Of a stretch of 64,000 nt of DNA, positions 1 to 8,937 are shown piece after piece. The stretch is from assembly GCA_015062345.1 (NCBI GenBank), contig SUUV01000002.1, forward strand, positions 34,740 to 98,739, given 5' to 3'. The DNA comes from Alphaproteobacteria bacterium. GTDB taxonomy: Bacteria > Pseudomonadota > Alphaproteobacteria > RF32 > CAG-239. Each line of letters opens with the position of its first letter. Position 1 is the first letter of the stretch. The notes under the pieces are model-generated. The model was not told the DNA's origin, ran no database searches, and saw only the letters and a program-made list of their open reading frames with translations. The position numbers and the translations under genes were made by a program.

Positions 1-374
1 GCAATTGTGGTACCGTTTTTTAGCTCTTTCATAATGGAAACAGCAGCCCCTTTGGCATTTTCATTGGTGGAGCCGTCAATGCTACCGATACCGAATTTTT
101 TTAAAATAGCGGCAATTAATTGTCCGTCACGATGAGGTGAAACCAAAGCTTTTAATTTTTTTCGTTTATCCCAAAACGGAGGTATCATCGGAGCTCTGCC
201 ATGCCATGCAACAAAAATTACACTGCCGTATTTTTCCAAGTTGTCATAAAAAGTTTCAACTCCACGCAAATCCCATCGGGTTGAGGCTTTTATGAGCCTG
301 ATATACCAATAGGCAACATAGCTTATGACATTGATGGCAAATTTAGATTTTGTAATTTTTTTTAATATAGACAT
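1..374 (-). CDS. Partial CDS (continues past window start): DUF374/LPLAT-like lysophospholipid acyltransferase family protein
   Basis: Manual minus-strand translation from ATG at 374: MSILKKITKSKFAINVISYVAYWYIRLIKASTRWDLRGVETFYDNLEKYGSVIFVAWHGRAPMIPPFWDKRKKLKALVSPHRDGQLIAAILKKFGIGSIDGSTNENAKGAA...; WHGR and SPHRDG motifs. Absent from the ORF track because it runs off the edge. Confidence 0.75.
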   Translation of the reverse strand, partial: MSILKKITKSKFAINVISYVAYWYIRLIKASTRWDLRGVETFYDNLEKYGSVIFVAWHGRAPMIPPFWDKRKKLKALVSPHRDGQLIAAILKKFGIGSIDGSTNENAKGAAVSIMKELKNGTTI

Positions 375-568
375 TATGTGTTTCTGAGTTCAATTTTACA
401 AGTTATTAACAAGCACATCATAAACATTTTTTTTAAATCTGCAATAACTTAATTAGCTTTTAACACTTAAGCCTGTGGATTAAAAAGATTTAGCATTGTC
501 ACCCTTGCCAAATGTTTATAGATTTCCTATATTATGATAAAGTAATAAATAGGGAGAAATCTTAAATT

Positions 569-2899
569 ATGTCCGAAAATAACGAAGATAAACAAAATAA
601 GGCAATTCCGGTGTTGCCCTTACGAGATACGGTTGTATTCCCGAAAATGATTGTGCCGTTGTTTGTGGGGCGTCAAAAATCTATTCAGGCCTTACAGCAG
701 GTCAACGAAATAGGCGGTAAGGTTGTTTTGGTAACCCAAAAAAAAGCCTCGATTGAAGACCCTAAAGAAAAAGATATTTACAATATCGGAACACTGGGAA
801 GTATTTTGCAAATGCTCAAACTCCCCGACGGTACGGTTAAGGTTTTAATTGAGGGTGTAGAGCGTATCATAGTAAACAGTTTTATTGATGACGGAAACTT
901 TATCAGTGCCAAAATTGAAGCTTTGCCTGAAGTTTCTATGGACGAACGGGAAATTGAAGTTTTATCTCGCTCGGTAATTTCGTTGTTTGAAGAATATGTA
1001 AAGGTTTCAAGAAAACTTTCTCCCGATGTGATTGTGGCCGTTCGTCAAATTGAGGATTATAGCAAGCTTGCCGATACCGTTGCCTCGCACATTACCCTTA
1101 AAACCGAAGAAAAACAACAGCTTTTGGAAGCAGAAAATTTATCGTCTCGGTTTGAAAAGCTCTTAGAGTTTATGAATTCCGAGTTGGCGATGATTGAAGT
1201 TGAAAACAAGATAAAAAATCGTGTTAAGCAACAAATGGAAAAAAGCCAAAAAGAATATTATTTAAACGAGCAAATGAAAGCCATTCAAAAAGAGTTAAAT
1301 GATGGTGATGAAGAAGATGAAATTTCGGCCTTAAAAAAACGCATTAATAATACTAAGCTTTCAAAAGAAGCCAAGGATAAGGCTTTGGCCGAATTAAGAA
1401 AGTTAAAAACTATGGGAGCGATGAGCTCCGAGGCTACCGTTGTGCGCAATTATCTTGATTGGTTGTTGGACATTCCGTGGAAAAAGCCCTCCAAAGTTAA
1501 TAATGATTTGCAAAAAGCCACGCAAATTTTGGAAGCAGACCATTATGGTTTGGATAAGGTTACCGAACGCATTGTGGAATATTTGGCCGTGCGTTCAAGA
1601 GCAGATAAAATTAAAGGGCCGATTTTGTGTTTGGTCGGACCTCCGGGGGTTGGTAAAACTTCACTGGGGCAATCCATTGCCAAGGCAACCGGCAGAAAGT
1701 TTGTCAGAGCCTCGTTAGGCGGTATGCGTGATGAGGCCGAAATTAGAGGACACAGACGCACATATATCGGCTCAATGCCCGGAAAAATTGTTCAGGGTAT
1801 GAAAAAAGTCGGAACATCAAATCCGCTTTTCTTGCTTGATGAAATTGATAAATTGGGCAATGATTGGCGAGGTGACCCGAGCTCGGCGCTTTTGGAAGTG
1901 TTGGACCCTGAGCAAAATTCTACTTTTAATGATCACTATTTGGAAGTAGATTATGACTTGTCCGATGTAATGTTTGTGACAACCGCAAACTCTCTTGATA
2001 TGCCAAGACCGTTGCTGGATAGAATGGAAATTATCCGTTTGTCGGGTTATACCGAAGATGAAAAAATCGAAATTGCCAAACGACATTTAATTCCCAAGAT
2101 TTTTGGTGAAAATGCGGTTAAATGTTCTGAGCTTTCCATCACCGATGAGGCAGTTCGTGACATTGTGCGCTATTACACTCGTGAAGCCGGTGTACGCAAT
2201 TTGGAAAGAGAGCTTTCGGCCATTGCCCGAAAAGCCGTAAAAGAAATTTTGCTTTCAAAGGATAAGTGTTTAAAAATTGAAGTTACGGCCGAAAATTTGG
2301 AAAAATATTTAGGTATCAAAAAGTATCATTTCGGACAAGCCGAAGAAACCGACCATATCGGTGTTACTACCGGTCTTGCGTGGACGGAAGTCGGTGGTGA
2401 CATACTTTTTATTGAAGCGGTGGATATGCCCGGCAAAGGCAAGGTTATGCAAACCGGAAAACTCGGCGATGTAATGAAAGAATCAATTGATACGGCATAT
2501 TCGGTGGTAAGAGCTCGCTCAAAAGATTTAGGCATTGAGCCTGATGTGTTTGAAAAGACCGATATTCATATCCATGTGCCTGAGGGTGCAACTCCCAAAG
2601 ACGGACCATCTGCCGGTATTGCAATGTTTACAACACTTGTTTCGGTGTTTACAAAAACTCCGGTCAGAAAAGATGTAGCTATGACCGGTGAGATAACACT
2701 GCAAGGCAGAGTGCTCCCGATTGGCGGGTTAAAAGAAAAACTTTTATCAGCTTTAAGAGGCGGTATCAAAACCGTGATTATCCCCAAAGATAATGAAAAA
2801 GATTTGGCTGAAATTCCGGATAATGTAAAACAAAACTTAAAAATTGTACCGGTAAGTGAGGTCAAAGAAGTTTTAGAAATTGCCTTGAAAACTAAGTAA
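569..2899 (+). CDS. lon: ATP-dependent protease La (Lon)
   Basis: LAN domain, Walker A GPPGVGKTS, catalytic PKDGPSAGIAM; SD gggaga upstream. Confidence 0.98.
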   Translation: MSENNEDKQNKAIPVLPLRDTVVFPKMIVPLFVGRQKSIQALQQVNEIGGKVVLVTQKKASIEDPKEKDIYNIGTLGSILQMLKLPDGTVKVLIEGVERIIVNSFIDDGNFISAKIEALPEVSMDEREIEVLSRSVISLFEEYVKVSRKLSPDVIVAVRQIEDYSKLADTVASHITLKTEEKQQLLEAENLSSRFEKLLEFMNSELAMIEVENKIKNRVKQQMEKSQKEYYLNEQMKAIQKELNDGDEEDEISALKKRINNTKLSKEAKDKALAELRKLKTMGAMSSEATVVRNYLDWLLDIPWKKPSKVNNDLQKATQILEADHYGLDKVTERIVEYLAVRSRADKIKGPILCLVGPPGVGKTSLGQSIAKATGRKFVRASLGGMRDEAEIRGHRRTYIGSMPGKIVQGMKKVGTSNPLFLLDEIDKLGNDWRGDPSSALLEVLDPEQNSTFNDHYLEVDYDLSDVMFVTTANSLDMPRPLLDRMEIIRLSGYTEDEKIEIAKRHLIPKIFGENAVKCSELSITDEAVRDIVRYYTREAGVRNLERELSAIARKAVKEILLSKDKCLKIEVTAENLEKYLGIKKYHFGQAEETDHIGVTTGLAWTEVGGDILFIEAVDMPGKGKVMQTGKLGDVMKESIDTAYSVVRARSKDLGIEPDVFEKTDIHIHVPEGATPKDGPSAGIAMFTTLVSVFTKTPVRKDVAMTGEITLQGRVLPIGGLKEKLLSALRGGIKTVIIPKDNEKDLAEIPDNVKQNLKIVPVSEVKEVLEIALKTK

Positions 2900-2904
2900 C
2901 AAAC

Positions 2905-2937
2905 AAAGGCTCTTGAACAAAATCAGGAGCCTTTTTT
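2905..2937 (+). terminator. Rho-independent terminator after lon
   Basis: aaggctcttgaacaaaatcaggagcctttttt hairpin plus T tract. Confidence 0.8.
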
Positions 2938-2963
2938 ACGGTTTAATCCATATATTTTAATGA

Positions 2964-3443
2964 TTAGTATGTGTATGTTACGGTAAATGAACCGGTATAT
3001 TCTCCTGCTTTGACTTCTGCCGGAATTCTTAAGGTAGATGAAATAATACCCCTGCCACTACCACATTGATCACCTACAGCACCATAAGCACTAGCAGACA
3101 TAGTATCACCTGAACTGTTTGTTAATACAAAATCATTAATATCTATTTCTTCATCCCAAAGAGTGTTACCATCTGAAGCGGTACAACAAGTATAACTTTT
3201 ACCACTAACAGAAATAAGGTCATCATATGAGGAAACAAACTCTTGAATAGGAATTTCTCCATCAATTTCTATGTCTGAATTACCCTGTTTAACAACAATT
3301 GTACCCCAATCCATATCATCACACTCAAAAGTACCTGCGACTTCAATTGTTGCCTTAGCTGTTACTTCAGCATAGTCGGTTGTTGCATTTGCTGATGTTG
3401 CAGCCAAGAGGGCAGCTGCCGATAAAAGAAAATATTTTCTCAT
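2964..3443 (-). CDS. DUF4402-like secreted protein, family copy 1
   Basis: Signal peptide MRKYFLLSAAALLAATSANA; C-x4-DWGTIVVKQ; C-terminal RIPAEVKAGEYTGSFTVTYTY. Confidence 0.8.
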   Translation of the reverse strand: MRKYFLLSAAALLAATSANATTDYAEVTAKATIEVAGTFECDDMDWGTIVVKQGNSDIEIDGEIPIQEFVSSYDDLISVSGKSYTCCTASDGNTLWDEEIDINDFVLTNSSGDTMSASAYGAVGDQCGSGRGIISSTLRIPAEVKAGEYTGSFTVTYTY

Positions 3444-3513
3444 TTTTTAATTCCTTTACAAAAATTCAGTTTAAGTACATTTGAAAGGTGCAAAAAATCA
3501 CCTTTCACATCGC

Positions 3514-3582
3514 ATCATAAACCGTTTTTTTTTTTTGCAAGTAAAAAGAGTCGTTTAAAGAATTTAAATCAAAAATGAGGTA
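3514..3582 (-). promoter_or_regulatory. Shared A-tract promoter module, copy 1 (12 A)
   Basis: Minus strand: TACCTCA-N23-GACTCTTTTTACTTGC-A12-CGGTT-TATGAT. Confidence 0.6.
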
Positions 3583-3585
3583 AAG

Positions 3586-3716
3586 GTGTCTCTCTCATCA
3601 CCGACATACCAGTGCCCAAGCTTTAGCTTGGAATAGACCCGGTATCTAAGGGAATAATTTAGCTATATTACCACCTGGACTCCGGTATCTTCGTGCCGGA
3701 GTGACAATTAGGAGGC
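3586..3716. repeat. Composite palindromic interspersed repeat R1
   Basis: gtgtctctctcatcaccgacataccagtgcccaagctttagcttgg...cctggactccggtatcttcgtgccggagtgacaattaggaggcg; shared with R2 and R3. Confidence 0.8.
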
Positions 3717-3900
3717 GCTTGCAAAGTATGAGGCTTAAAACAAAAATCTTGTGTTTTTTACTAATTTGAAGACACTAAAACATTTTTGTTTGCACAAAAA
3801 TAAAGGGTGACAGTTTAAAGTTATTATTAATTCGAAGCAATATGACCTAACTAAAGTGTTTAAGCGGTGACTTTGTTTTTAAATATAAAAAAAGCTCCCG

Positions 3901-4125
3901 TTATGAGAGCTTTTTTAATTGTTGTTTTAAATATTCCAAAATATAAACTCTGATTGCACTTGATAAATTTTTGTTTTCATCACGATTTATATCAATTTTG
4001 CTTACTAAGGCATTGATACTTTGGTTATTTTCTTTGGCTATGCTAAGCAAAACTTCATAAAATTCTTCTTCCAAAGTGATACTCGTGTAATGTCTGCCGG
4101 CAATGACAACGGAAATTTTTTTCAT
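3901..4125 (-). CDS. Ribbon-helix-helix-type small protein
   Basis: MKKISVVIAGRHYTSITLEEEFYEVLLSIAKENNQSINALVSKID; start at 4125, next to the upstream sspB stop. Confidence 0.55.
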   Translation of the reverse strand: MKKISVVIAGRHYTSITLEEEFYEVLLSIAKENNQSINALVSKIDINRDENKNLSSAIRVYILEYLKQQLKKLS

Positions 4126-4126
4126 C

Positions 4127-4594
4127 TTATTTCTTTCGGAAACTGTCAATGGAAATAACCTCTGCCGGAGTAGAGTTCAAAGTTTCTTTTTCATCAACTT
4201 CAATATCTTCAAGGCGAGTTGCTTTGTCGCTTTCTTCAAAGTTAAAACTCAAACCGAATTTGGCATAAGGGTCGGCAAAATATGTAATGGCGGCAAACGG
4301 CACAACCAAACGGTGAGGGACTCCGCCAAAGGTTAAAACAACCGAAAACTTATCATCGCTAACCTCTAAACCTGAAAATTGATGTTGCAAGACAATAGTC
4401 ATATTTTCCGGATATTGAATTTTTAACATTTGCGGAATTTCAACTTCATCAAAATTTGTTTTGAATGTAATGTAATAATGGTTTTCCCCCGGTAAACCTT
4501 GCTTGGAAGCAATTTTTAAGGCATCAACCACAACCCCCATCAGATGTTTGCTGATTAATTTGTCATAATCAATTTCAGAAATATAGTCTTGCAT
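4127..4594 (-). CDS. sspB: SspB-family ClpXP adaptor
   Basis: YDKLISKHLMGVVVDALKIASKQGLPGENHYYITFKT... VPFAAITYFADPYAKFGLSF typical of alphaproteobacterial SspB; adjacent to ssrA. Confidence 0.85.
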   Translation of the reverse strand: MQDYISEIDYDKLISKHLMGVVVDALKIASKQGLPGENHYYITFKTNFDEVEIPQMLKIQYPENMTIVLQHQFSGLEVSDDKFSVVLTFGGVPHRLVVPFAAITYFADPYAKFGLSFNFEESDKATRLEDIEVDEKETLNSTPAEVISIDSFRKK

Positions 4595-4624
4595 TTTTAT
4601 CCTCAATTTAATAAGCACATATAA

Positions 4625-5172
4625 AAATGAGCCGTTCTGTTGCTAGGTGGCTCATTCCCCACTTTTAACAAACCAATGTCAAAAGAATTTTGAATTTGTT
4701 GCTATCGCCTAAATTAAGCAGCTACTGCAACAGGTGCAAAATTATCATTTGCGTTCATTTATTTTGAACCGATAACGGTGGTATCTTGCCGAACACAGCA
4801 AAAGTATCTTTATTATATACTGTCTAACCTGTTTCACCCCCATAAAAATCGTATAAGTACTTTCATGCTTGCAACTTTTTATACTCGTGTACCTTTTTGT
4901 ACACTTCGTATAAAAAATTTCGGCGCAGCAAAGCACTTATCCGCTTTTTGTTTTTAAGTACTTTCATGCTTGCAACTTTTTATACTCGTGTACCTCTTTG
5001 TACACTTCGTATAAAAAATTTCATCACAGCAAAGCACTTATCCGCTTTTTGTTTTTAAGTGGCAAGCACTTATATACAATATAAAATGGTGGAGGTGCCG
5101 AGTACTGCCCTCGGGTCCAATATACCTATTTCATACCGCCTCTAGTGTCATAGTCAGTTACCTGACAAGCAT
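4625..5172 (-). ncRNA. ssrA: Two-piece (permuted) tmRNA; acceptor piece ~5087-5172, intervening segment 4842-5086, coding piece ~4625-4841
   Basis: Minus strand: ...GGACCCGAGGGCAGTACTCGGCACCTCCACCA (CCA end at 5087); coding piece starts GGGGGTGAAACAGG (4841); GGGGGTG pairs CACCTCC with a G3:U70 wobble; tag ORF gcaaatgataattttgcacctgttgcagtagctgcttaa = ANDNFAPVAVAA*. Confidence 0.93.
4854..5055. repeat. 101-bp tandem duplication within the tmRNA intervening segment
   Basis: Copies 4854-4954 and 4955-5055 nearly identical; each has a tatac-tc-gtgtac-loop-gtacac-ttc-gtata hairpin. Confidence 0.9.
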
Positions 5173-5303
5173 TTTATAACAACACTTTTCACATTTTTCA
5201 AGTTGTTTTTTATCGCAATATTTATCTTATGCTCAAAAAAGCACTTGATTTTCTTTTTATTATCACCATAATGAAAAAAGTTTTTAATATGAAAGGATAA
5301 GAA

Positions 5304-5837
5304 ATGTTATTTACACTGTTTTTTCTTTTTAGTTTGTTTTTTGTAAAATCTGTTTTAGCCAATCCGGCTTGTGCCGTGTGTACCATAGCCGTAGGTGCGT
5401 CCTTAGAAATTGCTCGCAAGCTTGGTGTTGACGATAGTGTTGTCGGTGTGTGGGCAGGTGCATTTTTAGTGTTATTGGGTTATTGGACCATTAAATGGTT
5501 TGATAAGAAAAATTGGCACTTTAAAGGGCGTGATTTTATCATCTTGGTAACTTCAGTTGCCATGATTGGTTTTATGTACATTAGTCAGCTTGAATATCAT
5601 GCTGAGGTAATAGGAATTTTCTATCTTGACCCGTTTTTATTTAGCACCATTGCCGGTGCGGTTGTGTTGGTTTTATCGTCTGATTTTTATCAATGGATGA
5701 AGAAAAAAAATGGCGGTCACGCTCATTTTCCGTTTGAAAAAGTTTTTGTTCCGGTAGCATCGTTGTTCTTGCTTAGCGCATATTTTTATTATTTTCCGCT
5801 TTGCCAAAAAGCTGCCGAACCGTTATATAACTTTTAA
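5304..5837 (+). CDS. Predicted multi-pass membrane protein, unknown function
   Basis: Signal/TM N-terminus with ANPACAVC, several TM segments; SD aaaggataag. Confidence 0.65.
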   Translation: MLFTLFFLFSLFFVKSVLANPACAVCTIAVGASLEIARKLGVDDSVVGVWAGAFLVLLGYWTIKWFDKKNWHFKGRDFIILVTSVAMIGFMYISQLEYHAEVIGIFYLDPFLFSTIAGAVVLVLSSDFYQWMKKKNGGHAHFPFEKVFVPVASLFLLSAYFYYFPLCQKAAEPLYNF

Positions 5838-5880
5838 TTGTATTCTTAAATCATACATTATACATAAGAGAGAATCAGAA

Positions 5881-5905
5881 AGATACTCCGACTAAGTCGG
5901 AGTAT
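5881..5905. terminator. Bidirectional terminator-like hairpin
   Basis: gatactccgactaagtcggagtatc between convergent genes. Confidence 0.6.
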
Positions 5906-5942
5906 CTTGGTATGTTAGATTTTTATTAATAAGTAAAGATGT

Positions 5943-6395
5943 TTACTCATCTACATAAGTTACAGTAAGTGAACCGACATAGTGTCCACTTTCTACGTTT
6001 GCGGGAATTGTTAAAGTACCATATATTATGGCAGATGAACCAGATTCAGAAACAGGTGAAAAAGTCAACTCACTGTCATTTTCACCCGCTGTTAAAGTCA
6101 CATCATTCATCGATAAACCATAAATAAAGCTACCACTTGAAAGTTGGCAAGTTGCTTTACCTTCTCCACTAACTGATATAATATCATTTCCAATTTGCAT
6201 ATCCTCATCAAAGAAGGTTCTAATTGTTGTTTCTTGATTATTTAGTTTTACAACAATCTCACCAAAACTCAATGTGGTACACTCAATAATATCTGCTACC
6301 GAAACTCGTGCATCTACATTTAATTCACCTACTTGAGCATTAACATTGCTTGCAGCCATCAAAGCCACAGCGCTCAAAAGAAAATATTTTCTCAT
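5943..6395 (-). CDS. DUF4402-like secreted protein, family copy 2
   Basis: MRKYFLLSAVALMAASNVNAQ; C-x4-SFGEIVVKLNN; GTLTIPANVESGHYVGSLTVTYVDE. Confidence 0.8.
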   Translation of the reverse strand: MRKYFLLSAVALMAASNVNAQVGELNVDARVSVADIIECTTLSFGEIVVKLNNQETTIRTFFDEDMQIGNDIISVSGEGKATCQLSSGSFIYGLSMNDVTLTAGENDSELTFSPVSESGSSAIIYGTLTIPANVESGHYVGSLTVTYVDE

Positions 6396-6466
6396 AATTT
6401 AATCCTTTACAAAAATAGTTTAACTTAATTTTCATTGAAAAGCTAAAAATTTACCTTTCACATCAC

Positions 6467-6535
6467 ATCATAAACCGTTTTTTTTTTTTGCAAGTAAAAA
6501 GAGTCTTTTAAAGGCTTTAAATCAAAAATGAGGTA
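6467..6535 (-). promoter_or_regulatory. Shared A-tract promoter module, copy 2 (12 A)
   Basis: TACCTCA-N23-GACTC...TTGC-A12-CGGTTTATGAT. Confidence 0.6.
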
Positions 6536-6586
6536 ATAAAAATACCCGCTTTATAACAAGCGGGCAAGTTGTAAACGGTAATATTT

Positions 6587-7543
6587 TTATGCTTTTTTAT
6601 CTTTTATAAGCGACAATATCATAGCTCCGAACAGCAATCCGAAAGTTACGCTTAATGATTGCCAAGCCAAGATATGAACACCGAAAATCGGCATAAAGAT
6701 TTTGCAACCGATAAAAATTAATATAATTGACAATGCCGGTTTTAAATATACAAACTTATTTACAATGGCGGCAAGCAAGAAATATAAAGCTCTTAATCCC
6801 AAAATTGCAAAAATATTGCTGGTATAGACCACAAACACATCTTGCGTAATTAAAAATATGGCCGGAATGCTGTCAAAAGCAAAAATCACATCCATTGTTT
6901 CAATAATAATCAATGCGAAAAACAAAGGTGTAATATAGTGTTTACCGTTTTCTTTAATGAAGAAGTGTTCGCCTTTGAGCTCATGTGTAACATGGAAAAA
7001 CTTTGACAGTGTTTTATAGAGCCTGCTTTCTTTGAAAGATTTTTGTTCACCTTCCTTATGGAAAAGCATTTTGGCGCCGGTATAAACCAAGAACACCGAA
7101 AAAATGTAAAGTGTCCAATGAAAACGAGAAATTAAGGCTTCACCTAAGTATATCATAATTCCGCGCATAACAAGAGCGCCCAAAATTCCCCAAAACAACA
7201 CCCGATGTTGATATTTTGCCGGAACACCCACAGAAGAAAATATAATTGACATTACAAATATATTGTCCAAAGATAAACTTTTCTCCAACAAATATCCGGT
7301 AAAATAGTCCATACCCAAATCGGCACCTTTTTCATATATGACAAAGACTCCGAAAATAAGCGCAATTACAATGTAAAACACACATATCCACAAAGTATGC
7401 CAAAAATGCGGTTCTTCATTTTTGCGATTAAACACAAACAAATCCAATGCCAATAACACAATTACACTGACACCGAAAATGCCCCACATCATGTTGGTTG
7501 ACAATACGGCATGTTCAGCCATTAATGAGTTTAAGATTTCCAT
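6587..7543 (-). CDS. TerC/Alx family integral membrane protein
   Basis: TGYLLEKSLSLDNIFVMSIIFSSVGVP; FFALIIIETMDVIFAFDSIPAIFLITQD. Confidence 0.9.
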   Translation of the reverse strand: MEILNSLMAEHAVLSTNMMWGIFGVSVIVLLALDLFVFNRKNEEPHFWHTLWICVFYIVIALIFGVFVIYEKGADLGMDYFTGYLLEKSLSLDNIFVMSIIFSSVGVPAKYQHRVLFWGILGALVMRGIMIYLGEALISRFHWTLYIFSVFLVYTGAKMLFHKEGEQKSFKESRLYKTLSKFFHVTHELKGEHFFIKENGKHYITPLFFALIIIETMDVIFAFDSIPAIFLITQDVFVVYTSNIFAILGLRALYFLLAAIVNKFVYLKPALSIILIFIGCKIFMPIFGVHILAWQSLSVTFGLLFGAMILSLIKDKKA

Positions 7544-7559
7544 TTAATTTCCTTTTATT

Positions 7560-8525
7560 TTAGTTCTCAATATTCCAAGTTGTTTTGATTATATCTTCAA
7601 TATTGGTATATTTAGGTTTCCACCCCAAAATTTTTGTTGCCGTTTGAGCTTTTGCCACCACAACGGCAGGGTCACCGCTGCGACGCGGAGCAAAATTATA
7701 ATTTAACCTTTTACCGATTACATTTTCGGTTGCATCAACAATTTCTTTAACCGATGTGGCTTTACCTGTACCTAAATTCAAGCAATATGATTTCTTATCG
7801 GATATCAGTTTTTTTACGGCCAAAACATGAGCGGTTGCCAAATCGGTTACATGGATATAATCACGCAAGCAGGTGCCGTCAGGCGTGTCATAATCGGAAC
7901 CGTATATCGAAAATTTTTCGCGTTTTCCGGTTGCAACTTCCATAATTATCGGCAGTAAATTTTGCGGATTTTTTTCTTTTCCGACAATGCTTTTATCGGC
8001 TGCATAACCGACAGCATTAAAATATCTTAATGCAATATAGTTAAAATCTTTTAGTTTAGAATACCAATCCATTAAATCTTCAATGGCGGCTTTTGTATAG
8101 CCGTAAAAACTCATCGGATTGCGACTATGATTTTCATCTAAAGGCAAATATTGCGGCATTCCGTAAACGGCAGCTGATGATGAAAACACAATATGTTTAA
8201 CATTGTTATTTATCATTGCATTTAAAATATTAATTGTACCGGTCAAATTATTAACCGAATACAACTGCGGATTTTCCATAGATTCGCCGACGGCTTTTTT
8301 GGCTGCCAAATGAATAACCGCATCAATGTTTTGTTTCATGGCATTATCCAAAGCTTTTTCATCTAAAATGTCCGCTTTGATAAACGCACTTTCTTTGAAC
8401 AAATTTATTTCTTGTCCGGTTGATAAATTGTCATAAACAACGGTTTCAAAACCATTTTCCAAAAGTTCTTTGACCACATGACTTCCGATATAACCGGCGC
8501 CACCAACAACTAAAACTTTAGGCAT
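7560..8525 (-). CDS. galE: UDP-glucose 4-epimerase
   Basis: VVGGAGYIGSHVVKELL; SSSAAVYG; YGYTK; LRYFNAVG. Confidence 0.95.
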   Translation of the reverse strand: MPKVLVVGGAGYIGSHVVKELLENGFETVVYDNLSTGQEINLFKESAFIKADILDEKALDNAMKQNIDAVIHLAAKKAVGESMENPQLYSVNNLTGTINILNAMINNNVKHIVFSSSAAVYGMPQYLPLDENHSRNPMSFYGYTKAAIEDLMDWYSKLKDFNYIALRYFNAVGYAADKSIVGKEKNPQNLLPIIMEVATGKREKFSIYGSDYDTPDGTCLRDYIHVTDLATAHVLAVKKLISDKKSYCLNLGTGKATSVKEIVDATENVIGKRLNYNFAPRRSGDPAVVVAKAQTATKILGWKPKYTNIEDIIKTTWNIEN

Positions 8526-8544
8526 AAAAATTCTCCTTAAAATT

Positions 8545-8937
8545 TTACAAAGATTTTATATATGCTTGCACAATCGGAATATCTGCCGGAGCCAAATCAT
8601 AATCAAGTAAATGCATCGGCTCAACCCAAGCATATTGTTCGTGAGCATCTGTTTTTGTAATGAGCGGATTTTCACATTCGGCAATAAATGTGTTCAAAAC
8701 GAAACTGCCGAAAGCATAACCGTGTTCCGATTTCATAAAGAGCTCTTTAACCGTTATTTTAAGATTTAATTCTTCTATTAACTCACGGCACAAACATTCG
8801 GGTAAAGTTTCACCTTTTTCAAGTTTACCGCCGGGGAGCTCCCATTTAAATTCTAAATCTTTGCCTTTTTTTCTTTGTGCAAGCAAAATTTTGCCGTTAT
8901 GTATGATAATACCGGCTGCAATTTGTTTTTGTTCCAT
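8545..8937 (-). CDS. mutT: MutT-like NUDIX hydrolase
   Basis: Nudix box GGKLEKGETLPECLCRELIEELNL. Confidence 0.9.
   Translation of the reverse strand: MEQKQIAAGIIIHNGKILLAQRKKGKDLEFKWELPGGKLEKGETLPECLCRELIEELNLKITVKELFMKSEHGYAFGSFVLNTFIAECENPLITKTDAHEQYAWVEPMHLLDYDLAPADIPIVQAYIKSL

Noticed and set aside
4745-4936. 63-aa minus-strand ORF
   Set aside because: Lies within the tmRNA coding piece and intervening segment.
5222-5419. 65-aa minus-strand ORF overlapping the 5304 gene
   Set aside because: Overlaps the signal peptide region of a better supported ORF and has no SD.
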